DNA from: Candidatus Desulfosporosinus nitrosoreducens
GTDB lineage: Bacteria; Bacillota; Desulfitobacteriia; Desulfitobacteriales; Desulfitobacteriaceae
DNA: 64,000 bases
Reading direction: 5' to 3'
Assembly: GCF_030954495.1 (NCBI RefSeq)
Contig: NZ_JAVHUW010000060.1
Span: 62,001 to 126,000, forward strand
In this document: piece by piece, positions 43,619-51,599 of the stretch
Numbering within the stretch: position 1 is the stretch's first letter
Layout: each line of letters opens with the position of its first letter
Made by a program: the position numbers and the translations under genes
Notes under the pieces: generated by a model
What the model was told of the DNA's origin: nothing
The model's database searches: none
The model's input: the letters and a program-made list of their open reading frames with translations, nothing else

Positions 43619-44842
43619 CTAAGAATTAGCGTAAATAGCGATGATTTTCAGGATAACGTCAACTGCTTTTTCCATGGCGAAGGTCGGTACAAATTCAAAC
43701 TTACTGTGGAAGTTATGCCCTCCTGCAAAAATATTTGGAGTCGGTAAGCCCATAAAAGAAAGTCTGGCCCCGTCTGTTCCGCCGCGAATAGGGCGGACAT
43801 CCGGTATAACCCCCACTTCTTTCATCGCCTTTTCCGCACTATCAACGATATGCTTTACGGGCTCAATCTTCTCCTTCATATTAAAGTATTGATCTTTAAC
43901 TTCCGCTACAAATGTCCCAGACCCATGCTTTTCATTAAGATTGGCCGCAATCCGGTACAAGTTGTCTTTTCTTCTTTCAAAAGAGGTCCTGTCAAAGTCA
44001 CGAATAATATAAGTAAGCAGCGTTTCTTCCTCATTCCCCTGAATATCCTTCAAATGGTAAAATCCTTCATAACCGTCCGTATTTGCGGGGGTTTCGGCTT
44101 TAGGAAGCTGCTCAATAAATACCTGGGACAATAAAATGGAGTTAATCATTTTGCCCTTGGCATATCCGGGGTGAACATTGCGCCCTTGAATCTTAATTTT
44201 AGCTTCCGCGGCATTAAAATTTTCATATTCTAGTTCTCCGATAGGGCCGCCATCAATAGTATAGGCAAAATCTGCACCAAATTTCTGAATATCAAAGAGA
44301 TCCGCTCCCCTGCCAACCTCTTCATTTGGTGTAAACGCAATACATAACTTTCCATGGAGAATGTCCCGATGACTCTGAAGATAATCCAAGGCAGTCATTA
44401 TCTCGGCAATTCCCGCTTTGTCATCGGCACCTAATAAAGTGGTCCCGTCTGTGGCAATTAAAGTTTTTCCCTGATAATTTAACAGCTCGGGAAAATCGCG
44501 CGGAGATAGCACAATATTTTTATCATGATTAAGGACAATCTCCCCGCCATCGTAATTCTCAATAAGCTTTGGTTTTACATCCTTGCCGCTCATATCCGGA
44601 CTTGTATCCAAATGAGCCATAAAACCTAAAGAAGGGACTGGCTTATTCATATTGGCAGGCAGGCAAGCTAAGACATAGCCATTTTCGTCCCTGGAAATAT
44701 CCTCTAATTCCAAGGCTTGCAGTTCCTCAACAAGGAGCTTGGCTAACTCAATTTGCCCCGGCGTCGTATTTACAATTATTTCTTCACTGGACTGAGTATC
44801 GTATTTAACATACTGTAAAAATCTCTCCGTAACCGTTTTCAT
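43619..44842 (-). CDS. pepT: Peptidase T (tripeptidase)
   Basis: 407 aa, exact family length. M20 metal ligands: GFMAHLDTSPD (His near 78, with Asp), LLGADDKAGIAEIM (bridging Asp near 140), TPNEEVGRGADLFD (Glu general base and ligand), TIDGGPIGELEYEN and the C-terminal AGGHNFHSKFEFV His. It releases the N-terminal residue from tripeptides in the cytoplasm. It is monocistronic, and ATG 44842 lacks a strong ribosome-binding site in the few bases I can see (GGGGGATTC). Confidence 0.95.
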   Translation of the reverse strand: MKTVTERFLQYVKYDTQSSEEIIVNTTPGQIELAKLLVEELQALELEDISRDENGYVLACLPANMNKPVPSLGFMAHLDTSPDMSGKDVKPKLIENYDGGEIVLNHDKNIVLSPRDFPELLNYQGKTLIATDGTTLLGADDKAGIAEIMTALDYLQSHRDILHGKLCIAFTPNEEVGRGADLFDIQKFGADFAYTIDGGPIGELEYENFNAAEAKIKIQGRNVHPGYAKGKMINSILLSQVFIEQLPKAETPANTDGYEGFYHLKDIQGNEEETLLTYIIRDFDRTSFERRKDNLYRIAANLNEKHGSGTFVAEVKDQYFNMKEKIEPVKHIVDSAEKAMKEVGVIPDVRPIRGGTDGARLSFMGLPTPNIFAGGHNFHSKFEFVPTFAMEKAVDVILKIIAIYANS

Positions 44843-44939
44843 CCTGAATCCCCCATTATAAATTGTTGTCCTACGTCTCTAACTATAGCGATTTGAAACT
44901 GTGATTGCAATCAATCCTGTCATTTAATTTTAAATTTAT

Positions 44940-44969
44940 GAATTAAGCCCCAAACTAAAAGTTTGAGGC
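44940..44969 (-). terminator. Terminator of the 44-codon gene
   Basis: GCCCCAAAC (44947-44955) pairs with GTTTGAGGC (44961-44969), with one mismatch that is a G-U pair in RNA. Minus strand continues TTAATTC. It starts 8 bp after the stop codon. Confidence 0.65.
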
Positions 44970-44976
44970 CCAAGAA

Positions 44977-45111
44977 TTAAACATCGGCATCCAGAGTGTT
45001 CTTTATTTCTTTCTCCTTTTTCTGTTCTTGCTTAAATTCTGCGCTTCGTGAATCGTACTTGGCGCTCGCGCGTCCCTTCGCTCGTTTTTGGTTTTCACCT
45101 GACTTTTTCAT
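44977..45111 (-). CDS. 44-aa highly basic small protein
   Basis: ATG 45111 to TAA 44977, 44 aa, with GGGAGG 5 nt before the ATG. It is rich in Lys, Arg, Glu, Gln and Ser (MKKSGENQKRAKGRASAKYD, then KQEQKKEKEIKNTLDADV) and has no hydrophobic core, so it is probably disordered or helical when bound. Tightly followed by a hairpin terminator. A small acid-soluble spore-like or nucleic-acid-binding role is possible, but no SASP motif is present. A 61-codon plus-strand frame over the same DNA is its antisense shadow. Confidence 0.7.
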   Translation of the reverse strand: MKKSGENQKRAKGRASAKYDSRSAEFKQEQKKEKEIKNTLDADV

Positions 45112-45263
45112 CGTTACCTCCCTGCTCTCGACAAACAAATTTTCATGTCTAGTATGTTACACGGGTCTTGATATCATGTAGCTCAATTCGACTGTCACCT
45201 TTTTTTTTAACCATAATATGATGCTGAAGGAGGAACATAATTTCACCCGAAAGAGATGATTAC

Positions 45264-46595
45264 ATGAATTATAAGCTGCCCGAGTCTGATTACAGACATC
45301 TTGTTGTCGGCACGGATACTAAAATCCCCTTGGCGAATGGCCAATGGGTAACTTGCATCAACTTCGACAATGCTGCTTCAACCCCACCTTTGCTCTCCGT
45401 CCTGGAGGAAATCAATCAGTTCTCTCTTCTGTATTCCTCCATCCATCGCGGCACGGGATATAAATCACAATATTCCTCCCAGCTCTACGAAGAAGCGAGA
45501 TCAATTGTCCTCAAATTCGTAAATGCCGACCCCGTCAATGACACGGCTATTTTTGTCAAAAACACAACTGAAGCCATCAATAAATTATCCTATCGTCTCC
45601 AGGAAGAAACCCGAAGAGATGTGATTTTATCCACCTGGATGGAACACCATTCCAATGATTTACCCTGGAGAAAGAAATTTCATGTTGATTATGTCCAAGT
45701 GAATCCTCAGGGAAAACTAAACCTGGAAGATCTCGAACGCAAATTAATCCATTATAAAGGAAAGGTAAAACTTGTCACAGTAACGGGGGCTTCAAATGTT
45801 ACAGGCTATCTGAACCCAATACATAAGATTGCCGAACTGGCCCATCGTTATCATGCTAAAATTCTTGTTGATGGTGCTCAAATGGTACCACATACCATGG
45901 TCAATATGAGACCTCCAAATCCCCTGCAACATATAGATTACCTGGCTTTTTCCGCCCATAAAATGTACGCGCCTTTCGGAACCGGAGTGCTTATCGGTCC
46001 TCGCGAAACCTTCCGGCAAGGGGTCTCGGAGCTGGTAGGAGGAGGCACGGCCGAAGTGGTGACTCATAATTGGGTCCTCTGGAATGACCCGCCTCATAAA
46101 GATGAGGCCGGTTCCCCGAATGTCATGGGAGTAGTGGCCCTGATGGCGGCCATCAAAACCCTCACTGCTCTTGGCATGAGAAAAATCGACCACTATGAAT
46201 CTCAACTTGCAGAGTATGCCTATTCGGGGTTGAAGTCGCTACCCGGCATTACTCTTTATTCCCATTTTAGTCCGGGTGAACGGCGCATAGGGGTTATCCC
46301 CTTCAACGTCAGAGGCATATACCACGAACAGGTCGCCTCAATTCTCTCTCAGGCAGCCGGCATTGCCGTCAGGACGGGTTGCTTTTGTACCCAACCTTAT
46401 ATCCAAAAATTATTGTCTATTTCTTCTAAGCAAATGGAGTTTTACAGGAAAAACGGAAATTTCCCCCGACCCGGCGTCGTCAGGGTAAGCTTCGGTTTAT
46501 ATAATAATTTTAACGAGATAAATATTCTGCTGGAAACCCTGGAGCAAATCATCAGACATCCAACAACTGTATCCCCGAAATGTTATACAATTTGA
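45264..46595 (+). CDS. Class V aminotransferase, cysteine-desulfurase-like
   Basis: 443 aa PLP fold type I. N-terminal INFDNAASTPP and SIHRGTGYKSQ match the SufS/CsdA opening. The PLP-binding Lys lies in LAFSAHKMYAPFGTGVLIG near 239, VDGAQMVPH near 211 carries the cofactor-ring Asp, and a Cys-rich GIAVRTGCFCTQPY near 372-385 sits where the sulfur-accepting Cys of desulfurases is found. It is somewhat longer than SufS. A DsrE-like sulfur-carrier gene starts 47 bp after the stop. Sulfur transfer is therefore likely, though true desulfurase activity needs testing. Confidence 0.87.
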   Translation: MNYKLPESDYRHLVVGTDTKIPLANGQWVTCINFDNAASTPPLLSVLEEINQFSLLYSSIHRGTGYKSQYSSQLYEEARSIVLKFVNADPVNDTAIFVKNTTEAINKLSYRLQEETRRDVILSTWMEHHSNDLPWRKKFHVDYVQVNPQGKLNLEDLERKLIHYKGKVKLVTVTGASNVTGYLNPIHKIAELAHRYHAKILVDGAQMVPHTMVNMRPPNPLQHIDYLAFSAHKMYAPFGTGVLIGPRETFRQGVSELVGGGTAEVVTHNWVLWNDPPHKDEAGSPNVMGVVALMAAIKTLTALGMRKIDHYESQLAEYAYSGLKSLPGITLYSHFSPGERRIGVIPFNVRGIYHEQVASILSQAAGIAVRTGCFCTQPYIQKLLSISSKQMEFYRKNGNFPRPGVVRVSFGLYNNFNEINILLETLEQIIRHPTTVSPKCYTI

Positions 46596-46642
46596 ATTTT
46601 TACTTATACTAAACCGGGATAACAATTTAAGGGGGATAAACG

Positions 46643-47119
46643 TTGGATAAGAAGATGAATATTCTCATGTTCAGCGGCGACTACGACAAAGCTCTGGCCG
46701 CTCTCATCCTGGCAAATACCGCAAGAGAATTAGACGTCAATGTGAGCATGTTTTTTGCTTTCTGGGGCTTATTTTTGGTGCGGGATCCTGCCCAGGTGTC
46801 TGCTGAAGATAAAACAACCTTTGAAAAAATGTTTGGTATGGTCACTCCCAAAGGGCCTGAGGAATTACCTCTTTCCCGAATGAACATGGCGGGTTTAGGC
46901 AAGCAAATGCTTTTAGAGATGATGGACGATGATCAAACGCCCAGTTTAACCGACTTTCTCAACGGCGCCCGCAAAAAAGGAGTAACATTTTACGGCTGTA
47001 AATTATCTGTTGATGTCATGGGCTTTAAAAAAGAAGAATTATTGCCCGAAGTTCAAATTATAACAGCCAAAGAATACTTAAAGGATGCCTTAGACTCAGA
47101 TATGCAGCTTTTTATTTAG
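46643..47119 (+). CDS. DsrE-like sulfur carrier protein
   Basis: 158 aa. TTG start at 46643 with AAGGGGG about 8 nt upstream (an ATG lies four codons later). MNILMFSGDYDKALAALILANTARE near 5-29 begins the DsrE/F fold. FFAFWGLFLVRDP and GVTFYGCKLSVDVMGF (Cys near 118) match the YrkE/DsrE2 type, where the Cys carries persulfide. Its place after a cysteine-desulfurase-like gene suggests it takes sulfur from that enzyme. It overlaps the convergent RNase H gene by 8 bp. Confidence 0.84.
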   Translation: MDKKMNILMFSGDYDKALAALILANTARELDVNVSMFFAFWGLFLVRDPAQVSAEDKTTFEKMFGMVTPKGPEELPLSRMNMAGLGKQMLLEMMDDDQTPSLTDFLNGARKKGVTFYGCKLSVDVMGFKKEELLPEVQIITAKEYLKDALDSDMQLFI

Positions 47120-47747
47120 GGATAATCCCCAAGGCTTGTTTGGCTAGCCGGTCGGCATAATCATTAAATAAATTTCCGCTGTGACCGGCTACCTTTTCAA
47201 AACTATATAGACCTTGGTGCTCTTTCATAAAAGCAACATAAGCTTGGGTAAATTTGTTCTTGGCTTGCCAGTCACCGCTAACCCAATGGGAAATGCCCGA
47301 ATAATCATGAAAAATTCTTACCCGCGCCTCTAAGCTCTTGGCTTTTTTTACGGCCTGAATAACTGCCGCGATTTCCCCGGCTACATTTCTCATGACGGCG
47401 GCTTCAGAATCTTCTCCAACTCCCTTGCCTTCAAAAACGATTTGCCCTTCTTTGACAAATACGTAGCCATAAGAATACTTTCCATCCCGATAACTGCCAT
47501 CCGTATAAATTTCATAATCATAATCTTTGGCAGATTGAGCCAATTCAGCTCCGTGATCTTCTGAAAAGGGGCCTTTTGTCCCTGGGTTTTCCCTGCCGCT
47601 TTCCCAAGCAAGAGCTTCAGCTTTCGTCTCAAATCCTTTATAAACCGCTCCTTTGTATCCTTTGACAGCTGCCTGACATTCCGGCCAATTATTAAAAAGG
47701 CCTCTGGTATACCCTTCCTTGACAACATAATAATTTTTTTTCCCCAA
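47112..47747 (-). CDS. Ribonuclease H with N-terminal viroplasmin-like domain
   Basis: 211 aa. N-terminal RNase H-binding (viroplasmin/caulimovirus-type) domain: KKNYYVVKEGYTRGLFNNWPECQAAVKGYKGAVYKGFETKAEALAW, about 3-48. The catalytic domain has the D-E-D-D set: YEIYTDGSYRDGK (Asp near 82), NVAGEIAAVIQAV (Glu near 125), FHDYSGISHWV (Asp near 147) and NDYADRLAKQAL near 194-205. It cleaves RNA in RNA-DNA hybrids. Such fused RNases H are common in Clostridia. Confidence 0.93.
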   Translation of the reverse strand: MGKKNYYVVKEGYTRGLFNNWPECQAAVKGYKGAVYKGFETKAEALAWESGRENPGTKGPFSEDHGAELAQSAKDYDYEIYTDGSYRDGKYSYGYVFVKEGQIVFEGKGVGEDSEAAVMRNVAGEIAAVIQAVKKAKSLEARVRIFHDYSGISHWVSGDWQAKNKFTQAYVAFMKEHQGLYSFEKVAGHSGNLFNDYADRLAKQALGIIPK

Positions 47748-48001
47748 AGCTGCCTACTCCCCTATTCATAATTTAGAGCTTGTTTTTAATTGCTACTCAC
47801 CATTATAAACCTTGGGCTATAGAAACAAAACAACATCTCAAGAACCGTTCCCAAGGCAGAGTCTCTTACATACTATTAACTACACAGAATAATCCAAATA
47901 GTATACGTAATAGAGAAGGATAATTCAATTCTCTGTTGAACTCCTTATTATTGGCAGCTCCATAAAATACTTAAGTATCCTAGCTCAAAGGGGGAGAAAC
48001 C
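47748..48001. other. Intergenic region upstream of the AbrB-RelE fusion gene
   Basis: AT-rich 254 bp. I see no clear palindrome, which is notable for an autoregulated toxin-antitoxin unit; the nearest pattern is TACTATT (47871-47877), echoed as AATAGTA (47898-47904). No gene. Confidence 0.35.
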
Positions 48002-48664
48002 ATGGAAACTTATCGGGTGAAGGTTGGAGCAGAAGGGGAAATTATTTTACCCTCAGAATTGCAAAAGCTCTTTGGTTTAGCTGCAGAGGACAGCTTAGAT
48101 TTGTGTGTCGACTCGGAAGGCAAAGTTTTCGTACGAACTGCCGAACGTTCTGTCGGACCCCTTTCTGATTTCTTCGAGGATTTAATTATCGGAGAACTAC
48201 ATGGTGCCGGGTGTAGCGGAGATGAACTCAAAAGCAAGCTGTTAGAACGCAAATTAAAGTTAAGTACAGTCCTTGACCGGATGTCGGAGGAAGCTCATAG
48301 AGCGCATAAAAACGCTCAATCCGTCAAGTGGCGGAAAGCTCAGACTCTTGCCTCATTTAATCAGGAGAAAGAAATCCAGGGATCTTATAACCTTGTTCTT
48401 ACTACCCGCAGTATCCATGATTTAGCTGTTCTTCAGGAAAAGGAACTTCAAGAAATTCCGGCTGTCTTTAGCCGCCTAGAGCAAGATCCTTTAGCTTTCA
48501 AACGCTTAAAAGGGCCCTATTATGAAACATATCGAGTCTCTTTTAGGAGCGGGTCAAAAGAATATCGGGTCGTCTATACAATCTTTACTCAAGAAAGCCT
48601 AATCGTTGTACTGACCGTCGGAGCACGCGAGGCAATCTATGCGAATCTCAATGGCATCGCCTAG
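48002..48664 (+). CDS. Fused AbrB-type DNA-binding domain and RelE/ParE-type toxin domain
   Basis: 220 aa. Residues 1-48 (YRVKVGAEGEIILPSELQKLFGLAAEDSLDLC...) have the AbrB/MazE swapped-hairpin pattern. A helical linker of about 80 residues (LSDFFEDLIIGELHGAG, LERKLKLSTVLDRMSEEAHRAH) follows. Residues about 128-215 match RelE/ParE: NLVLTTRSIHDLAVL, then EIPAVFSRLEQDPLAFKRLKG, YRVSFRSGSKEYRVVYTI and VLTVGAREAIY. Antitoxin and toxin would thus sit on one chain, toxin last. GGGGGAGAAACC precedes the ATG. Whether the toxin part still cleaves mRNA is not known. No partner gene on either side. Confidence 0.85.
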   Translation: METYRVKVGAEGEIILPSELQKLFGLAAEDSLDLCVDSEGKVFVRTAERSVGPLSDFFEDLIIGELHGAGCSGDELKSKLLERKLKLSTVLDRMSEEAHRAHKNAQSVKWRKAQTLASFNQEKEIQGSYNLVLTTRSIHDLAVLQEKELQEIPAVFSRLEQDPLAFKRLKGPYYETYRVSFRSGSKEYRVVYTIFTQESLIVVLTVGAREAIYANLNGIA

Positions 48665-48704
48665 AAATGCACTTCTCGGTATCAATTAAAGTTGCTTTTA
48701 ACGG

Positions 48705-48728
48705 GAGACAAGCCACCAGGCTTGTCTC
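48705..48728 (+). terminator. Hairpin after the fusion gene
   Basis: GAGACAAGCC (48705-48714) pairs perfectly with GGCTTGTCTC (48719-48728) around ACCA. No U tract follows (ATCCCTATATTT), so termination is uncertain. Confidence 0.5.
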
Positions 48729-48777
48729 ATCCCTATATTTCCTCCTTTAAATCAGAGAAATAAAATCAATTTCTATC

Positions 48778-48831
48778 TTGACAAAAATACAAAGGTACCT
48801 TTATTATGAATTTATAAAGGTACCTTTGTAT
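48778..48831 (+). promoter_or_regulatory. Promoter with a double palindromic operator
   Basis: TTGACA (48778-48783), 18 bp, TATTAT (48802-48807). Two identical 12-bp perfect palindromes AAAGGTACCTTT lie at 48791-48802 (in the spacer) and 48816-48827 (after the -10), 25 bp centre to centre. Together they form an 18-bp perfect inverted repeat, 48787-48804 and 48814-48831, with 9 bp between. This is a typical repressor operator. The ORF just downstream is broken, so the regulator and original target are uncertain; the exporter gene follows 450 bp later. Confidence 0.82.
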
Positions 48832-48855
48832 TGGAGATGAAGGTAAAGTAGAGCC

Positions 48856-48987
48856 ATGGCTAAGAGTAATTTAGATTGATTTGAACAATTTGTCCGCTTG
48901 AATGGTTGCTGCACCGTTATCACCGGCAAAATCACAGACCCAGAGTCCCTTAGGCGACCTGCCGCCGGAGGTAAGCTCAGGTATTAG
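48856..48987 (+). pseudogene. Broken reading frame downstream of the operator
   Basis: ATG 48856 reads MAKSNLD, then meets an in-frame TGA, then continues FEQFVRLNGCCTVITGKITD to a TAG at 48985-48987. No ribosome-binding site at usual spacing. It lies where a TetR- or MarR-like regulator for the exporter would be expected, but no DNA-binding motif can be recognised. It may be a decayed regulator, or not coding at all. Confidence 0.35.
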
Positions 48988-49240
48988 GTCGCTAAAGCTA
49001 AGACCCGACATAAGTCAGAAGGAACTCTCTGGTGAATCCTTCAAACTCTGATTGGCTTAGTATCCAAACTATCATTGTTATGGTATATTTGAAGTTAGCC
49101 CAATAACTGACATCTACTCCAAGCCGTTTCCGGCAGAACGTTTGGGGCAACCTTAAGAGCGGTATCCTCAACGCGGCGTTACTTACGATTTCAGGCAAGT
49201 TGACTACTGACTTTCCGGCAACTTTACCTAGTTGGTAACA
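48950..49240. other. GC-richer structured stretch of unknown identity
   Basis: Several small inverted repeats follow one another: GCGACCT/AGGTCGC (48954-48960 and 48986-48992), GAAGGA/TCCTTC (49018-49023 and 49037-49042), AAGTTG/CAACTT (49197-49202 and 49219-49224), and TTACC/GGTAA (49224-49228 and 49234-49238). Frames on both strands are short; an 82-codon minus-strand frame (48998-49246) has no recognisable domain. It may be a remnant of a mobile element or group II intron, or an uncharacterised structured RNA. Confidence 0.35.
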
Positions 49241-49283
49241 GCCCACTTATTTGCTATTTACATTAGAAGAAAGAGGTTTTATC

Positions 49284-50729
49284 GTGCCAAACATCAGAGA
49301 ACATCCCAACATCAGATGGTTTATACTACTGACTGTTTCAGTTGGAACCTTTATGTCCACTCTTGATTCAAGTATCGTAAATGTAGCTTTACCTACTATA
49401 TCAAGTGCTTTTAAAACGGATCTTGAGACGTTGCAGTGGGTTGTTACGGCTTACCTGCTTACTATATCAAGTCTCTTGCCAATATTCGGTCGATTAGCCG
49501 ATATATTGGGCCGCAAACGTGTTTTTTCAACAGGATTTATCATCTTCACCATCGGTTCGGCTCTTTGCGGCCTCTCAACGAATGTTTTTATGTTGATCGG
49601 CTTTCGCGTTTTTCAAGCAATCGGTGCGTCGATGCTTATGGCCAATTCCCAAGCCATCACTGTCTCAGCCTTCCCGGCTTCTGAACGCGGACGGGCACTT
49701 GGCTTAACGGGAACTACCGTCGCTCTTGGTTCACTGACGGGGCCTGCGCTGGGCGGTTTAATAGTAGGGTTGATCGGCTGGAAATATATTTTCTATATTA
49801 ACGTACCTATCGGTATTATCGGTTTTATTGTTTCGCAAATTATTTTGCCTAATGACAAGCGAAGTACAGGTCGAGAGCCCTTTGATTTTTCTGGTGCTTT
49901 CCTCTTTTCCGTAGGAATGGTTGCTCTGCTTTTTGCCATTAATAACGGCGAAGACTACGGCTGGTCCTCAACTCCTATTCTATTAGGGATCATAGCCGGT
50001 TTGATTCTCCTCATCGCTTTCTACGTTGTCGAGCAAAAAGTCAAAGTTCCCATGATTAACCTGTCACTTTATAAAATCAAACCATTTGCCATCGGAAATA
50101 TTTCAGGTTTTCTCTCCTTCGTTTCAACATTTTGTAATACTATGCTTTTGCCCTTTGTTCTCCAGCACTCTTTTAATTGGACACCCGAAACAATAGGCCT
50201 TCTCATGACATCATATCCGGTTGTCATGGCGATTTTCGCCCCAACAAGCGGTTATCTCTCCGATAAAATCGGACCTGTTTTTTTAACTACCGGCGGCCTG
50301 GTAATCAATGCCTTAGGTATGTTTTTTCTGGCAACAATTGGTATCCATTCGCTCTTCTGGTACATTATGATTGGGCCTATTCTAATGGGAATCGGTACAG
50401 GAATGTTTCAGTCTCCAAACAACAGCAGCGTTATGGGAGCTGTTCCCAAAACCATGTTGTCCACGGCTGGAGGTTTGAATGCTTTAGTTCGTAATCTGGG
50501 CATGGTCGTTGGCACGACGCTGGCCGTTTCCGTTTTTGACGGAAAACAAACTAGAATACTGGCTGGATTGACTCAGCCAACAATTACTCAGCAAGTTAAC
50601 GCCTCTCTTTCTGCTTACCACACGGTCATGATTATCGGTGGTGTAATCTCGCTGGCTGCGTCGCTTCTTTCAATAAGCCGCAAAGGCTATCTTTCAAGTG
50701 ATCTCAATAAAGGAAACCCGTCATCTTGA
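49284..50729 (+). CDS. MFS drug exporter, DHA2 (EmrB/QacA) family
   Basis: 481 aa from GTG 49284 (AGAGG about 8 nt upstream); the longer frame adds eleven residues over that site. The signature is FMSTLDSSIVNVALPTIS near 21-38 (motif D1 of 14-TM exporters), GRLADILGRKRVF near 70-82 (motif A) and LGLTGTTVALGSLTGPALGG near 136-155 (motif C). About fourteen membrane helices are seen. It exports toxic compounds by proton antiport; the substrate is unknown. The operator at 48.8 kb suggests repressor control. Confidence 0.92.
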   Translation: MPNIREHPNIRWFILLTVSVGTFMSTLDSSIVNVALPTISSAFKTDLETLQWVVTAYLLTISSLLPIFGRLADILGRKRVFSTGFIIFTIGSALCGLSTNVFMLIGFRVFQAIGASMLMANSQAITVSAFPASERGRALGLTGTTVALGSLTGPALGGLIVGLIGWKYIFYINVPIGIIGFIVSQIILPNDKRSTGREPFDFSGAFLFSVGMVALLFAINNGEDYGWSSTPILLGIIAGLILLIAFYVVEQKVKVPMINLSLYKIKPFAIGNISGFLSFVSTFCNTMLLPFVLQHSFNWTPETIGLLMTSYPVVMAIFAPTSGYLSDKIGPVFLTTGGLVINALGMFFLATIGIHSLFWYIMIGPILMGIGTGMFQSPNNSSVMGAVPKTMLSTAGGLNALVRNLGMVVGTTLAVSVFDGKQTRILAGLTQPTITQQVNASLSAYHTVMIIGGVISLAASLLSISRKGYLSSDLNKGNPSS

Positions 50730-50776
50730 ATTAAACTCAAAACAAATGATGATGTATTATTATTTGTCGTCGATGC

Positions 50777-50806
50777 TAAAAGCCAGGGCTTGAGCCCTGG
50801 CTTTTT
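50777..50806 (+). terminator. Terminator of the exporter gene
   Basis: AAAAGCCAGGGC (50777-50788) pairs perfectly with GCCCTGGCTTTT (50793-50804) around TTGA and runs into a T tract. It may also serve the convergent methyltransferase gene. Confidence 0.93.
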
Positions 50807-50820
50807 CTTTCATTTTACAG

Positions 50821-51543
50821 TTATGCGTCGACCGATTTAGCGGCTAAGATCGTTGCGGGGGAATCCGGAGTCCAGGGTTCTTTTTCAAAGTTCCCCCATT
50901 GTTCCGTCATTTTCCAGCCGGTTTCCTCAAAGGCTTTCCTTAATTCGGAACAGGTCACAGGATACAAACGATTAACACCGGATACTTCCTCTCCGGAGTC
51001 CGAAAACAGAATTTTCGTAGTGAAATCCAAGCCGCCGTCCGAGCAAAAGGTGTAGAAGCGCTGGAACGTTAGGCTGGGAGTTTTGATCACAGGCAATTCC
51101 TTGATTTGCTTGGCGATAATCCGGTCATAGTTCACAGTTTGTACCAGGACATGAGCTGCTTTCAAGCGAAACTGAGTTAAAACCTGTTTTAATTCAGTTT
51201 CGCCCGATACATGAGCCAGGGTGTTTCCCAAGCAAACAATCCCGTCAAATTCCACCTCCATGCCACTGAGGTTACGCATATCGGCGACAGAAAACATGGC
51301 AGGACTGCCCACAGCTTGGGCTTTTTTTCTGGCTATTTCAATCATTTCAGTACTCAAATCCACACCGTGTGCTGCAATGCCCCCCTGAGCCAGTACTGTA
51401 GCCAGAGAACCAGTTCCGCACCCAACATCAAGGACCGAATTAAGAGCTTCTTGCTTTAAGTAATTTCGGATAAATGTCTCTTGCGCTTTCTTCAAAGGGA
51501 AAATTTCATCGTAGTATTTGGCTAAACTTTGATAAAACTCCAA
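50821..51543 (-). CDS. Class I SAM-dependent methyltransferase
   Basis: 240 aa. TTG start at 51543 behind AAAGGAGAGG. SAM-binding motif I SVLDVGCGTGSLATVLA near 36-52, motif II GVDLSTEMIEIARKKA near 59-74, and DGIVCLGNTLAHV near 99-111. Fold is the Methyltransf_11/25 type; the acceptor is unknown. It lies downstream of the giant glucan synthase gene on the same strand, separated by a terminator-like hairpin, so cotranscription is partial at most. Confidence 0.88.
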   Translation of the reverse strand: MEFYQSLAKYYDEIFPLKKAQETFIRNYLKQEALNSVLDVGCGTGSLATVLAQGGIAAHGVDLSTEMIEIARKKAQAVGSPAMFSVADMRNLSGMEVEFDGIVCLGNTLAHVSGETELKQVLTQFRLKAAHVLVQTVNYDRIIAKQIKELPVIKTPSLTFQRFYTFCSDGGLDFTTKILFSDSGEEVSGVNRLYPVTCSELRKAFEETGWKMTEQWGNFEKEPWTPDSPATILAAKSVDA

Positions 51544-51567
51544 ACCCTATCCTCTCCTTTTCTCTAA

Positions 51568-51591
51568 AAGCGGGATTAACCTTTCCCGCTT
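51568..51591 (-). terminator. Terminator of the glucan synthase gene
   Basis: AAGCGGG (51568-51574) pairs with CCCGCTT (51585-51591). On the minus strand TTTAG follows. It lies 9 bp beyond the stop at 51600. Confidence 0.6.
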
Positions 51592-51599
51592 CTTTTTAA

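Noticed and set aside
44996-45181. 61-codon plus-strand frame
   Set aside because: Antisense of the better supported 44-codon gene, which has a ribosome-binding site and a terminator.
48998-49246. 82-codon minus-strand frame with GTG start
   Set aside because: No domain or ribosome-binding site that I can support; I treat the stretch as unassigned structured DNA.
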